Below, in pieces: positions 43,572 through 52,653 of a stretch of DNA of 52,725 bases. The first letter of the stretch is position 1, and each line of letters begins with the position of its first letter. The notes beneath the pieces are model-generated. The model was not told the origin of the DNA. It made no database searches and was given only the letters and a program-made list of their open reading frames with translations. The DNA is from an uncultured Prevotellaceae bacterium. GTDB taxonomy: Bacteria > Bacteroidota > Bacteroidia > Bacteroidales > Bacteroidaceae. The position numbers and the translations under genes were made by a program. Where the stretch lies: assembly GCA_902781315.1 (NCBI GenBank), contig CACZIT010000033.1:1-52725 (forward strand), written 5' to 3'.

Positions 43572-46469
43572 ATGAAGAATAGATGTATAACAATGCTGGG
43601 AGCGCTCATGGCTGTGCTGCCCATCAACGCTCAGACCACTGAGCTGACCACGCAAGAGGCCAAGACGCTCTATAAAAACATCACGATGAAGCACGTAAGC
43701 GTGCACGATCCGTCAATCGTCTACGACGAATCTGCCGACTACTACTACATCATTGGCTCGCATCGCGGACTGGCTCGCACACGCGACTTGCAGAATTGGA
43801 CCTCGCTGACTGAGAAGTTCGGGGTTGTCAGGGCAGATGGCTCTGTGGAAACCATCACCTACAGTGAAAGCAACAAAAAGAACATTGAGCGAGTTTTCCG
43901 CACCAATCAGACCAAACAGGTGACAAAAGGTGGCGAAACCATTGCTTTCGGCAACTACGATGCCGTGGCATGGGCATGCGCATTGCCTGATGCCGACGGC
44001 AACGAATGGGGACTCGATGGTGTGATGTGGGCTCCCGACATCATCTGGAACCCAGTGATGCAGAAGTGGTGCCAGTACATGGGCATCAACGGCTTTAACG
44101 GCAACTCGGTAATCGTGCTTATGACAGCCGACCAGATTGAGGGACCGTGGATTTATCAAGGCCCCGTGGCCTACAGCGGATTCCGCACCAAGACCGATGA
44201 CCGTGTGTCGTGGAAACTGACTGATTTGGAACTCGTCATCGGCGAGCAATCAACCCTGCCAGAACGATACAATAAACCAACCAACAACAATGGTGTGAAT
44301 TGGGGCGATTGGTGGCCCAACAACATTGATCCCAGCGTATTCTTCGACGAACAAGGCGAACTCTGGATGATCTACGGTTCGTGGTCGGGCGGCATCTGGA
44401 TGCTGAAACTGAATAAGGAGAATGGTCTGCGCGACTACGACGTGACCTATGCTACCGACTATTCTGCCTCGACAAAAGCCATGACGAGCGATGCCTACTT
44501 CGGTAAGCGCGTGGCCGGCGGCTGCTACGTGTCGGGCGAAGGGCCCTACGTGGAGCACATCGGACAGTACTACTATCTCTTCGTTTCCTACGGCGGATTT
44601 GCTCCCGACGGCGGCTATCAGATGCGCGTGTTCCGTTCGGAAAACCCCGACGGCCCCTACGTTGACTGCCGTAACCAACCCGCAACCTACACTTCTTGGC
44701 AAGTGAACTTCGGCCCGAACACGTCGAACCGTGGCCAATTGCTCATGAGCAGCTACAACCAGTGGGGATTCCAGACCGTCGGCGAATGTGCACAAGGACA
44801 CAACTCGGCCATCGCTGCCAAGGACGGGCGCAACTATCTGGTCTACCACACGAAGTTCAACGACGGCACCTACGGCCACCTCGTGCGCGTACATCAGCTG
44901 TTTGTCAACGAGAAAGGCTGGCTCGTGGCTGCTCCGTTTGAATACAATGGCGAGACCCAGACCGACGAGCAGAATGCCTCGCAGCAACTCTACCAGGCAT
45001 CGGAGATTCCCGGCAAGTGGCAGCTGCTTGTGCATAAGTATGGGCTGAACCATGAGAAGATGGAGGAAGTGCTACCCGTGGAGATTGAACTGAGCGACGA
45101 CGGCACCATCAGTGGCGGAGCCAAAGGCAAGTGGGAACTTGTAGACGGCACCACCTACATCCATCTGACCATCGGCGGCGTCATTTACTTCGGTGTGCTC
45201 ACCGAGCAGCAGATGGAGCCTACCAACATCAAGGCCCTCTGTTTCACGGCACTGAATGCGTCGGGTGTTCCTGTCTGGGGCTACAAGATTCGCGAGAAGT
45301 ACCAGTTGGCTCGTCAGGTGAACACGCAGACGATTCCCGTGGCCGGCACGCGTCGCGTTTCGGGCAGCATCGACCTTTACAACGTTCCCCTCCTCCCAGG
45401 AGTTGATTTGCAGTGGACATCGTCCGAGCCCGACATCATCTCCAGCGAAGGCCGCTACAATCCTGCCGGACTGACCGAGAATGCCGACGTGCAGTTGACG
45501 GCGCTCGAGACCTGTGGCGACTATTACTGGAAGCAGACCTACAATGTCGTGGCCCAGAAGGACACCATTCCTGCTGTGGATTATAAGAGTGGCATGCTGG
45601 CTTATTACAACTTCGACGCATCGCCAGTGGTGAATATCCTCAATGCCGAGCAGACTGCCAACCTGCGTCGCACCACGCCAGCCGAGAAACCCGAGCTGGA
45701 GGAGGGCGGCGTCCGTAATGGCAGCGTGCTTCATCAGTTCACGACCACCACGGAAAACCGCTACAGCTATGCCGAGATGCCCAATCCCTACTATGGTCTG
45801 TCGCTCGACGACGGTGCCACCATCGCCTTCTGGGTGAAGCCCAACGACGACAACCTCTGGAACTGCATCTGGGCTTTCTACAATGCTTCGCAGAAGAAAC
45901 GTTTCTTCATGACGCCCAATGCCTATCTGGGCTACAGCGACGGCACCGACTATGTGGATATCAACCATGCCGACCGTGCCACTCACTACCTGACGCCAGG
46001 CCAGTGGAGCCACATCATCCTCACCATCTCGCCCGACAACGGCATCAGCATCTATGTGAATGGTGCGCTGAAAGCTAGTTCGGGTTATGCCTACCGCGGC
46101 AGTGTTGATGGGAAGAGTATTTCGAAGAAGGCGGATGTTGATTTCACGCTGTTCCTCCGATTCATGCAGGAATGTCCCAACTTCTACCTCGGCTACGGTT
46201 CGTTCTGGTCGTCGGCCGACATGCACATCGACGACCTCATGCTCTACAACCGAGTGCTCACGTCGCAGGAGTTGCGCGGCCTCTACACGCTGGCCAATCG
46301 CGTTTACGACTTCGCCGGCGACCTGACCGACGCCATCGAGATTGTCGAGAATGGAAAGCGGCCAGCCAACAATACTTCCACCTACGACCTCAGTGGTAGA
46401 AAGGTGGCGCCTGCAAGCCTGAAGAAGGGCATCTATATCAGCAACGGCAAGAAGATCATCGTCAGATAA
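43572..46469 (+). CDS. Secreted multidomain GH43 enzyme, likely arabinanase
   Basis: A 965-residue exported enzyme. After a signal peptide (about 1-21) is a five-bladed GH43 propeller: catalytic-base Asp in VHDPSIV (about D46), the modulating Asp region WAPDIIW, NNIDPSVFF, acid Glu in SGEGPYVE (about E325), and CAQGHNSA with the structural His. Then come a lipocalin-like GH43 C-terminal domain (about 475-580), a bacterial Ig-like stretch (about 590-665), a LamG/concanavalin-like domain (about 675-920), and the tail TYDLSGRKV...GIYISNGKKIIVR. The pattern is closest to endo-arabinanase-type GH43; exact specificity is not certain. A strong terminator follows. Confidence 0.85.
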   Translation: MKNRCITMLGALMAVLPINAQTTELTTQEAKTLYKNITMKHVSVHDPSIVYDESADYYYIIGSHRGLARTRDLQNWTSLTEKFGVVRADGSVETITYSESNKKNIERVFRTNQTKQVTKGGETIAFGNYDAVAWACALPDADGNEWGLDGVMWAPDIIWNPVMQKWCQYMGINGFNGNSVIVLMTADQIEGPWIYQGPVAYSGFRTKTDDRVSWKLTDLELVIGEQSTLPERYNKPTNNNGVNWGDWWPNNIDPSVFFDEQGELWMIYGSWSGGIWMLKLNKENGLRDYDVTYATDYSASTKAMTSDAYFGKRVAGGCYVSGEGPYVEHIGQYYYLFVSYGGFAPDGGYQMRVFRSENPDGPYVDCRNQPATYTSWQVNFGPNTSNRGQLLMSSYNQWGFQTVGECAQGHNSAIAAKDGRNYLVYHTKFNDGTYGHLVRVHQLFVNEKGWLVAAPFEYNGETQTDEQNASQQLYQASEIPGKWQLLVHKYGLNHEKMEEVLPVEIELSDDGTISGGAKGKWELVDGTTYIHLTIGGVIYFGVLTEQQMEPTNIKALCFTALNASGVPVWGYKIREKYQLARQVNTQTIPVAGTRRVSGSIDLYNVPLLPGVDLQWTSSEPDIISSEGRYNPAGLTENADVQLTALETCGDYYWKQTYNVVAQKDTIPAVDYKSGMLAYYNFDASPVVNILNAEQTANLRRTTPAEKPELEEGGVRNGSVLHQFTTTTENRYSYAEMPNPYYGLSLDDGATIAFWVKPNDDNLWNCIWAFYNASQKKRFFMTPNAYLGYSDGTDYVDINHADRATHYLTPGQWSHIILTISPDNGISIYVNGALKASSGYAYRGSVDGKSISKKADVDFTLFLRFMQECPNFYLGYGSFWSSADMHIDDLMLYNRVLTSQELRGLYTLANRVYDFAGDLTDAIEIVENGKRPANNTSTYDLSGRKVAPASLKKGIYISNGKKIIVR

Positions 46470-46488
46470 AACTGCAATCAGCAAAAAG

Positions 46489-46542
46489 CGAGAGGGAACC
46501 GATTCCACAAACATTGGTGGAAATGGTTCCCTCTCGTTTTTT
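46489..46542. terminator. Bidirectional terminator between GH43 and cmk
   Basis: CGAGAGGGAACC pairs perfectly with GGTTCCCTCTCG, with an inner TTCCAC/GTGGAA extension. T-run on the right, A-run on the left. It serves the convergent GH43 (+) and cmk (-) genes. Confidence 0.9.
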
Positions 46543-46556
46543 ATAGCCGCAGCAGG

Positions 46557-47252
46557 TCAATCCTCGCTGGCGCGCTCCAGATAGCGCTCCATCACCCATT
46601 CGTTCTGCTCGGGAATCGTCATGTGCGAATTGTCGAGCAGCAGGGCATCGTCGGCCTGTCGCAGCGGCGACACTTCGCGATGGGTGTCGATGTAGTCGCG
46701 CTCCACAACGTTCTTCAGGATGTCTTCGTAAGGCTCGGGCATGCCCTTGCTGACCAGTTCGTCGTAGCGGCGCTGGGCGCGCACCTCGGCCGATGCCGTG
46801 ACGAAAATCTTCAGTTCGGCCTGCGGAAACACCGTCGTGCCGATGTCGCGGCCGTCCATGACGATGCCGCCTTCCTGGCCCATAGCCTGCTGCTGAGCCA
46901 CCATTGCCGTGCGCACAAAGGGCACTGCCGCGATGGGGCTGACGTGGTTCGATACTTCCAGCGAGCGTATTTCCTTCTCCACCAGTTCGCCGTTCAGATA
47001 GGTGTCGGGCTTTTGCGTCTCAGGGTTGAATTGGAACGTGATGTTGATGTTGCCCATGTGCTTCTCCAGTTGTTCGGTGAGCACGCTGCCGTCTTCGGCA
47101 AACAAGCCGTTGCGCAGGGCGTAGAGCGTCACGGCGCGATACATGGCACCCGTGTCGACGTAGACATAGCCGATGCGGCGGGCCAGATCCTTGGCCATCG
47201 TGCTCTTGCCGCACGATGAATAGCCGTCAATGGCAATTGTAATTTTCTTCAT
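46557..47252 (-). CDS. cmk: Cytidylate kinase
   Basis: A 231-residue enzyme that phosphorylates CMP and dCMP. Walker A is GYSSCGKST (about residues 10-18). [15 protein letters not shown] and [12 protein letters not shown] are family blocks. Its ATG overlaps the porQ stop by four bases, so the two are translationally coupled. Confidence 0.95.
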   Translation of the reverse strand: MKKITIAIDGYSSCGKSTMAKDLARRIGYVYVDTGAMYRAVTLYALRNGLFAEDGSVLTEQLEKHMGNINITFQFNPETQKPDTYLNGELVEKEIRSLEVSNHVSPIAAVPFVRTAMVAQQQAMGQEGGIVMDGRDIGTTVFPQAELKIFVTASAEVRAQRRYDELVSKGMPEPYEDILKNVVERDYIDTHREVSPLRQADDALLLDNSHMTIPEQNEWVMERYLERASED

Positions 47253-48199
47253 AGTGTATATGCTGCATTAATGAATATCGAGGAACTCGACACGTGATAC
47301 TTGCCGTAGGCCACGCCCAGTTTGAAGCGTTGCAGCGACAGTCCGCCGCCCAGCGTCAGGCCTGCGCCGTGGTTGCTCTCCTCCTGGTCCAGGCTGGAGA
47401 GAATGCTCATCTGGTGGGCACGACGGAAATTATAGCCAACGCCCAGCCACACCTGTTGCGAAAGCAGCAGGTCGGCACCCACAGCCACGTGTTGTATGAA
47501 CTTATAGTCCCAGTGCACCATGTCGCTCAGCGTCAGCGAGAAGCGCAACGGCGTGTGCTGCAGCCGTTTGGTCACGCCAACCTGAACGTCCATCGGCATG
47601 CGGTCGTAGTCTTCGTCGAGTGCTTTCACTTGGCCGCCCAGATTCTTGGCCACCAGCGACACCGACCACTCGCGCTCAGCGTCGAAGTAGTTCAGTCCGA
47701 GGTCAACGCCCACGGCTATCGAGCTGTAGTCGGCAATGTGGGTGTACACCATCTTCGCTGCTATGCCGCCCGTGATGCGTTCGCTCAGCAGGTGGGAGTA
47801 GTAGCCTGTCAGCGCAATGTCCTTGGCCGAAAACTCGCCTGTCTGCACGTTGTACTCGTCGGTCTGGCGCATAGTGCCGTAGTCCATCAGCTGACCGCTC
47901 ACGGCCCAGGCTCCCTTCTCGCCAGCCACGCGGCTGAAAGCGGCACTCGCCGTGTTCACACCCGACATGTAGTTCATGTAGTTCAGCACGATGGTCTTGT
48001 CGCTGACGTTGGTGAGCAGGGCAGGATTGCTGAACGTCATCGACAGGTCGTCGTCGTACAGGCTCACGTTCTTGCCGCCCAGCGCAGCCTCGTGGGCACC
48101 CACGGGCAGTCGCAGGAAGTTGTAGGCCGTCTGGCTTTCCTGACCCCTTGTCAGCACGACAAAAAGCGTTAATATCAGTGTAGAAACGATTCTCTTCAT
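47249..48199 (-). CDS. porQ: Type IX secretion system protein PorQ
   Basis: A 316-residue outer-membrane beta-barrel protein with a signal peptide (about 1-19) and the PorQ start [17 protein letters not shown]. In Porphyromonas PorQ is part of the type IX machinery that attaches or releases cargo at the surface. It is coupled to cmk. Its presence supports reading the C-terminal tails of the four glycan enzymes in this window as secretion tails. The start at 48199 (MKRIVST) is the first Met of the signal peptide. Confidence 0.85.
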   Translation of the reverse strand: MKRIVSTLILTLFVVLTRGQESQTAYNFLRLPVGAHEAALGGKNVSLYDDDLSMTFSNPALLTNVSDKTIVLNYMNYMSGVNTASAAFSRVAGEKGAWAVSGQLMDYGTMRQTDEYNVQTGEFSAKDIALTGYYSHLLSERITGGIAAKMVYTHIADYSSIAVGVDLGLNYFDAEREWSVSLVAKNLGGQVKALDEDYDRMPMDVQVGVTKRLQHTPLRFSLTLSDMVHWDYKFIQHVAVGADLLLSQQVWLGVGYNFRRAHQMSILSSLDQEESNHGAGLTLGGGLSLQRFKLGVAYGKYHVSSSSIFINAAYTL

Positions 48200-48221
48200 T
48201 AAAAAAACATTATTTCGCCCA

Positions 48222-48229
48222 CAAAGATA
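48222..48229 (-). promoter_or_regulatory. -7 element for porQ
   Basis: TATCTTTG on the minus strand, 23 bases before the porQ start. The upstream region is an AACTTTAAACTTT repeat (48234-48268), so a -33 element is unclear. Confidence 0.45.
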
Positions 48230-48233
48230 CAAA

Positions 48234-48268
48234 AAACTTTCAACTTTAAACTTTCAACTTTGAACTTT
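48234..48268. repeat. AACTTTAAACTTTCAACTTT repeats between divergent promoters
   Basis: Five degenerate seven- to nine-base units (CTTTCAA, CTTTAAA, CTTTCAA, CTTTGAA) fill the space between the porQ and tonB-like -7 elements. They would occupy the -33 position of both promoters. Confidence 0.65.
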
Positions 48269-48272
48269 TTAC

Positions 48273-48280
48273 TATCTTTG
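48273..48280 (+). promoter_or_regulatory. -7 element for the TonB-like gene
   Basis: TATCTTTG lies 17 bases before the ATG at 48298. The -33 position falls in the repeat at 48234-48268. Confidence 0.45.
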
Positions 48281-48297
48281 CACAAAAATTGGCAATC

Positions 48298-48996
48298 ATG
48301 CAGACAGAAGCGGCTTATACTGAGGTGCGGCGCTCCACTGGTTTCCTCCTGGGACTGGTGGTCGTGCTGTCGGCGTTGTTCGTGGCTCTGGAGTGGAACA
48401 CGGGCGACGACGACATCGACATCGACGAGATGCTGCTCGACGACGTGGCCGAGGAACTGCTCGTCAGTGCCTGGGACGAAAAGGAACAGGTGGTGGTGCT
48501 CGAGCAGCCCAAGCCCACACCCGCGCCGAGCGAGCAAATCAAGGTGGTCGACGTGCTGCCGGAACTGCCGCCCGAGGCCGAAGCCAACACGCAGACTGCC
48601 ACCGTGGGCGAGACGGAAGACTTGGGCAAGACGGCTCCCGACGAGCCGCTGCCGCCCGTTGTGTCGTCGCTCGACGACGAGCCGCTGCCCGTGCGTGTGG
48701 TCGAACAACTGCCCGAATATCCAGGAGGCATGGGCGAGTTCGTGCGCTGGCTGTCGAAGAACCTGCAGTATCCTGCCTCGGCCCGCCAACTGAAACAGCA
48801 GGGCAGGGTGGTGGTGTCGTTCATCGTCAACCGCGACGGCACCATCAGCGACGCCAAGATTGCTCGGTCGGCCTCCAGCTTGTTCGATGCCGAGGCCATG
48901 CGCGTCATCCGCATGATGCCCCGCTGGAAACCTGGCGTGCAAGGCGGAAAACCTTGTCGCACAATGGTGGCAGTCCCCATCGTCTTTGAATTATAA
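48298..48996 (+). CDS. TonB-like energy transducer
   Basis: A 232-residue protein with one N-terminal membrane anchor (about 17-34), a Pro- and acid-rich periplasmic stretch (about 50-130) and a TonB C-terminal domain (about 135-232: PEYPGGMGEFVRWL, GRVVVSFIVNRDGT, PRWKPGVQGGKP). Such proteins pass proton-motive energy to outer-membrane receptors. The ATG at 48298 is preferred over an in-frame TTG nine bases earlier. Confidence 0.87.
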   Translation: MQTEAAYTEVRRSTGFLLGLVVVLSALFVALEWNTGDDDIDIDEMLLDDVAEELLVSAWDEKEQVVVLEQPKPTPAPSEQIKVVDVLPELPPEAEANTQTATVGETEDLGKTAPDEPLPPVVSSLDDEPLPVRVVEQLPEYPGGMGEFVRWLSKNLQYPASARQLKQQGRVVVSFIVNRDGTISDAKIARSASSLFDAEAMRVIRMMPRWKPGVQGGKPCRTMVAVPIVFEL

Positions 48997-48998
48997 CC

Positions 48999-49115
48999 CT
49001 CTCAACCCTCTCAACCGCGCCAACGGCGCCCTCTCAACCGCGCCAAAGGCGCTCTCTCAACCCTCTCAACTGCGCCGTAGGCGCTCTCTCAACTGCGCCA
49101 ACGGCGCCCTCAACC
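48999..49115. repeat. CTCAACCGCGCC palindromic repeat block
   Basis: CTCAAC occurs at 49001, 49010, 49033, 49056, 49065, 49088 and 49109: steps of 9 or 21-23 bases. The longer units contain a GCGCC-NAN-GGCGC palindrome (AAC, AAA, GTA or AAC in the middle). The block fills the entire gap between the TonB-like and prenyl synthase genes. Related units are translated in the DUF6057 gene. Confidence 0.88.
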
Positions 49116-49125
49116 AAAGAAAAAA

Positions 49126-50100
49126 ATGAAGACTTCTAACGAAATCCTCCAACTGGTCAACCAGTATCTCGACCAACTGCCCTACGAGCGCCAGCCGCGT
49201 TCGCTCTACGAACCCATCCAATATGTCCTCTCGCTTGGCGGCAAGCGCATCCGACCCGTGCTCATGTTGCTGGCTTACAATCTCTTCCGCGACGATCCTG
49301 AGAGCATCCTGCCCACCGCCTGCGGACTGGAGACCTACCACAACTACACACTCCTGCACGACGACCTCATGGACAATGCCGAACTGCGCCGCGGCCACCA
49401 GACCGTGCATCGCCGATGGGATGCCAACACTGCCATCCTCTCGGGCGACTCCATGCTCGTGCTGGCCTATCAGCGCGTGGCCCAGTGCCGTCCCGACAAA
49501 CTGGCCGACGTGCTCGCACTCTTCACCGAGACTGCCCTGCAGATAGGTGAGGGACAGCAGTACGACATGGACTTCGAGCACCGCACCGACGTCAGCGAAG
49601 CCGAGTATATCGAGATGATTCGCCTGAAGACCAGCGTCCTGCTGGCCTGCGCCACGAAGATGGGTGCCCTGCTGGCCGATGCCTCCGAGGCCGATGCCCA
49701 GAACCTCTATAAGTTCGGCGAACAGATGGGCCTGGCCTTCCAGTTGCAGGACGACTTCCTCGACGTCTACGGCGACCCTGCCGTCTTCGGCAAGGCCATC
49801 GGCGGCGACATCACCAGCAACAAGAAGACCTACATGCTCATCAATGCCTTCAACCTGGCCACACCCAGTCAGCGCGACGAACTCATGCACTGGGTCACCG
49901 CCACCGACTTCGACCGCCAAGAGAAGATACAGGCCGTCACCCACCTATATAATATAATAGGTATCGACCGCCTCGCCCAGAAGCGCATTGCCTACTACTA
50001 CGGCGAGAGCCTGAAGTATCTCGAGGCCATCAGCGTGGCCGACCAGCGCAAGCAGCAGCTCCGCCAGTATGCAGCCGACATGATGCACAGGCAGTATTAG
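49126..50100 (+). CDS. Polyprenyl (geranylgeranyl-type) diphosphate synthase
   Basis: A 324-residue trans-prenyltransferase that condenses isopentenyl diphosphate with allylic diphosphates. Both Asp-rich motifs are present: HDDLMDNAELRRG (about 83-95) and LQDDFLDVYGD (about 207-217), plus GGKRIRPVL. The chain length of the product cannot be read with certainty. It may share its message with the following tatD gene; a short run of GTTTAGAGTTTAGA-type repeats (50101-50122) separates them. Confidence 0.92.
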   Translation: MKTSNEILQLVNQYLDQLPYERQPRSLYEPIQYVLSLGGKRIRPVLMLLAYNLFRDDPESILPTACGLETYHNYTLLHDDLMDNAELRRGHQTVHRRWDANTAILSGDSMLVLAYQRVAQCRPDKLADVLALFTETALQIGEGQQYDMDFEHRTDVSEAEYIEMIRLKTSVLLACATKMGALLADASEADAQNLYKFGEQMGLAFQLQDDFLDVYGDPAVFGKAIGGDITSNKKTYMLINAFNLATPSQRDELMHWVTATDFDRQEKIQAVTHLYNIIGIDRLAQKRIAYYYGESLKYLEAISVADQRKQQLRQYAADMMHRQY

Positions 50101-50170
50101 TTGAGAGTTTAGAGTTTAGAGGTGGAAGATTTTTCAATTCTCCATTTACCATTTCAAAATCAGAAGAATT

Positions 50171-50995
50171 TTGATTGATACCCATGCCCATCTCGACGGC
50201 GAGGAGTTTCGCGACGATCTCCCCGCAGTCATCCAGCGAGCCCGCGAGGCTGGCGTAGAGAAAGTGTTCATTCCCGCCATCGACCTCGCCACGTCGCAGC
50301 TGATTCCCCAGTTGTGCTCCCAATACCCCGGCTACCTCTATCCGATGGCAGGCCTCCATCCCGAGGAGGTCAGGGCCGACTGGCGCGAGGTGCTTCAAGA
50401 AATAAAGCTCGCCCTTCCTCTGGAATCAGCCTCTTCTGCAGATAGTAACCAAACGCCCCTCCCAAGGGTAGGGGATGGGCCTCTTGCCATTGGCGAAGTG
50501 GGCTTGGACTTCTACTGGAGTCGCGAGTTCGAGCAGGAACAACTGCTCGCCTTCGAGGAACAGGTGCGATGGTCGGTGGAGACGCGCCTGCCGCTCATGA
50601 TTCACTGCCGCAAGGCGCAAAACGAGATGGTGAAGATTCTGCGCCGATACGAACGCGAACTGCCCGGCGGCGTGTTCCACTGCTTCACGGGCAACCAACT
50701 CGAAGCCCGCGAACTGCTGTCGTTCGAGCGCTTCGTGCTCGGCATCGGCGGTGTGCTCACGTTCAAGAAAAGCCATCTGCCCGAAGACCTTCCCGCTGCC
50801 GTGCCCCTCAGCCGCATCGTGCTCGAGACCGACAGTCCCTACATGGCTCCCGTACCCAATCGCGGTCAGCGCAACGAACCCGCCTTCGTGGCCCTCGTCA
50901 TGCAGCGACTGGCCGAAGCCTACGGCGTCAGCCCCGAGGTCGTGGAGCGCCAGACCAATGCCAACGTAGCGCGCGTCTTCGGCATCAGTTGTTAG
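50171..50995 (+). CDS. tatD: TatD-family metal-dependent DNase
   Basis: A 274-residue TIM-barrel hydrolase: DTHAHLDGEEF (metal ligands), AIGEVGLDFYW, MIHCRKA, GVFHCFTGN and LETDSPYMAP with the catalytic Asp. No ATG fits the family start; TTG at 50171 (or ATT at 50168) is the likely initiation codon. An insert at about residues 93-103 (NQTPLPRVGDG), directly before the AIGEVGLD block, is encoded by a CCCCTCCC-type palindrome like those in GH94. Confidence 0.88.
   Translation: MIDTHAHLDGEEFRDDLPAVIQRAREAGVEKVFIPAIDLATSQLIPQLCSQYPGYLYPMAGLHPEEVRADWREVLQEIKLALPLESASSADSNQTPLPRVGDGPLAIGEVGLDFYWSREFEQEQLLAFEEQVRWSVETRLPLMIHCRKAQNEMVKILRRYERELPGGVFHCFTGNQLEARELLSFERFVLGIGGVLTFKKSHLPEDLPAAVPLSRIVLETDSPYMAPVPNRGQRNEPAFVALVMQRLAEAYGVSPEVVERQTNANVARVFGISC
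50451..50480 (+). repeat. GC palindrome translated in tatD
   Basis: GCCCCTCCC and GGGGATGGGC form an imperfect palindrome around AAGGGTA. It encodes TPLPRVGDGP and belongs to the CCCCTCCC family of 16945-17049. Confidence 0.7.
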
Positions 50996-51106
50996 AATAA
51001 TCACGACAAGTTTCTTCTTTTTCCCACTCTTTTTTCGGACGAAACAAAGCTTTCGCCCGCCCGTTTTCATGCCCTTTTCCGAACAAACGCCCGCCCTGTC
51101 TCGCCC

Positions 51107-51232
51107 AAACCATAGGTTTCGATCACACAAACCTATGCTCTGATTGCTCTATACCTATGCTCTCTATCATCCAGACCTATGCTCTCTATCATCCAAACCT
51201 ACGGTTTAGATGGTCAAAACCATAGGTTTTGC
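51107..51232. repeat. Six-unit array with exact 22-base period and palindromic ends
   Basis: Units start at 51107, 51129, 51151, 51173, 51195 and 51217, exactly 22 bases apart. The first, fifth and last units carry AAACCATAGGTTT or the near-palindrome AAACCTACGGTTT. The middle three have ACCTATGCTCT with TCTATCATCC-type spacers. The array lies in a gene-free stretch of almost 600 bases (50996-51587). Other contents there are pyrimidine-rich sequence and a TAATTTTG -7 element at 51544-51551 before the tRNA. Confidence 0.9.
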
Positions 51233-51587
51233 AAAACGGCCACTTGGTTTTCTCCGCAGATTTATCCCCGTTTATTGCCACAAAGTTTCTAACCATCTGA
51301 TTCTCAGTGGTTTCTAAAAACAGCATAATTTAGCCCCGTTTTTCGCCCCGCGCAGCACTTCCTTCCCAATTTTGCCATTTTTCGGAGGTAGTTGTTCAGT
51401 AATTATCTTTACATAGTTTTCTATGAGTCAATGCCAGCAATAAAGGAACTGATGTCCCCCCGTGACCTCGCCGGGGCAAAAAATATATAGTTAAAGATGC
51501 TTAAAATGCATATGCAAAGTATGGCATTTCAATGGAAATGCACTAATTTTGCAACCGCTTTGAAAAAAAGCACAAACATTTTTCATT

Positions 51588-51675
51588 GGAGAGGTGCTCG
51601 AGTGGTTGAAGAGGCACGCCTGGAAAGCGTGTAACCGGCAAAACTGGTTCGCAGGTTCGAATCCTGTTCTCTCCG
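51588..51675 (+). tRNA. tRNA-Ser (anticodon GGA)
   Basis: The acceptor GGAGAGG pairs with TTCTCTCC at the 3' end, with one G-T pair. The anticodon stem CACGC/GCGTG encloses loop CTGGAAA (anticodon GGA at 51622-51624). A long variable arm (ACCGGCAAAACTGGT) marks a class II tRNA, and the T arm holds GGTTCGAATCC. The CCA end is not fully encoded (GCAT follows). TAATTTTG at 51544-51551 may be its -7 element. Confidence 0.95.
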
Positions 51676-51801
51676 CATTTACGTGAATAATTCACTAAAA
51701 GTTTAAATTCTGCACCATTTACGTTATCATAAACTAAACGAGTCTTCTGGATTCTACTATCAACAATAATATCATAACGCTATTTTTCATCAAGACAAAC
51801 A

Positions 51802-52653
51802 ATGAGAAAACTAGTCTATCTTGCAATAGCCATGCTATTGCCTGGTTCACTGTTGGCTGAGCCCATCAAGAAAGATGCGGCTAAGGCAAAAGCTGCTGCT
51901 TTCCTGCAGCAGAAGATGACTGCCACCAATGGCAGACGTGCTCCACAAAACCTTTCTCTCGAAAGCAACGAACCCGAAGGGGCTGCTTACTACGTGTTCA
52001 AGAACGGAACGAAAGGCTTTGCCATCGTGGCTGGCGACGACCGTTTCGGCGACGTCATCGGCTACAGCGAAGAGAACTCTTTTGACGAGGCCAACATGCC
52101 GGAAGCCCTTCGCCTGACCCTGCAGGACTACGCCGCTGTCGTGAAGTTTGCACAGGAAAACAACATCGAAGTGAAGAAAGGGCCGCGCAAGGCACCGCGT
52201 GCTAATGTCACGCCATTCATGGAGTATGAATGGAACCAGAGCGCTCCTTATTGCAACCAGGCACCTGCTACGACGGGTTCAAGCCATGCGTCGTTAGGTT
52301 GTATGCCTGTCACGGTAAGTATGATTGTGGCTCATTACAAGTATCCGGAAACACTGCCGGCAGCCTACAATGGCGACTACAGCAACCCTGCAACAGCGTA
52401 TGATTACACCGCGTTCAAGAAGAGCTACAGCAAGAATGCAACTGACTTGAATAATGTGGATATGTTCATGTATCACATTGCCAACCTTCTTGGTACAAAC
52501 TTTTCAAATTCCAGTGCTCAGGAAAGTGCTCTGTTGCCTACGCTGAAGAATACGCTGGGTTACAACCCCTACATGCGTACACTTCGTCGTGATGCCTATA
52601 GTGCAGAAGACTGGGAAGAACTTATTTATAACCTGTTGGCGGAATTAATTTAG
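51802..52653 (+). pseudogene. C10-family cysteine peptidase, truncated
   Basis: The N-terminal part of a streptopain-type (C10) peptidase, 283 residues. It has a signal peptide (about 1-20), a Spi-like propeptide (about 21-120, with YYVFKNGTKGFAIVAGDD) and the start of the peptidase domain with the nucleophile Cys in LGCMPVTVSMIVAHYKYP (about C172). It stops after EDWEELIYNLLAELI, well before the catalytic His that family members have, so it cannot be an intact enzyme. The break is close to 52635-52650 and is followed by an inverted repeat to the window end. This could be an insertion junction or an early stop. Confidence 0.7.
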
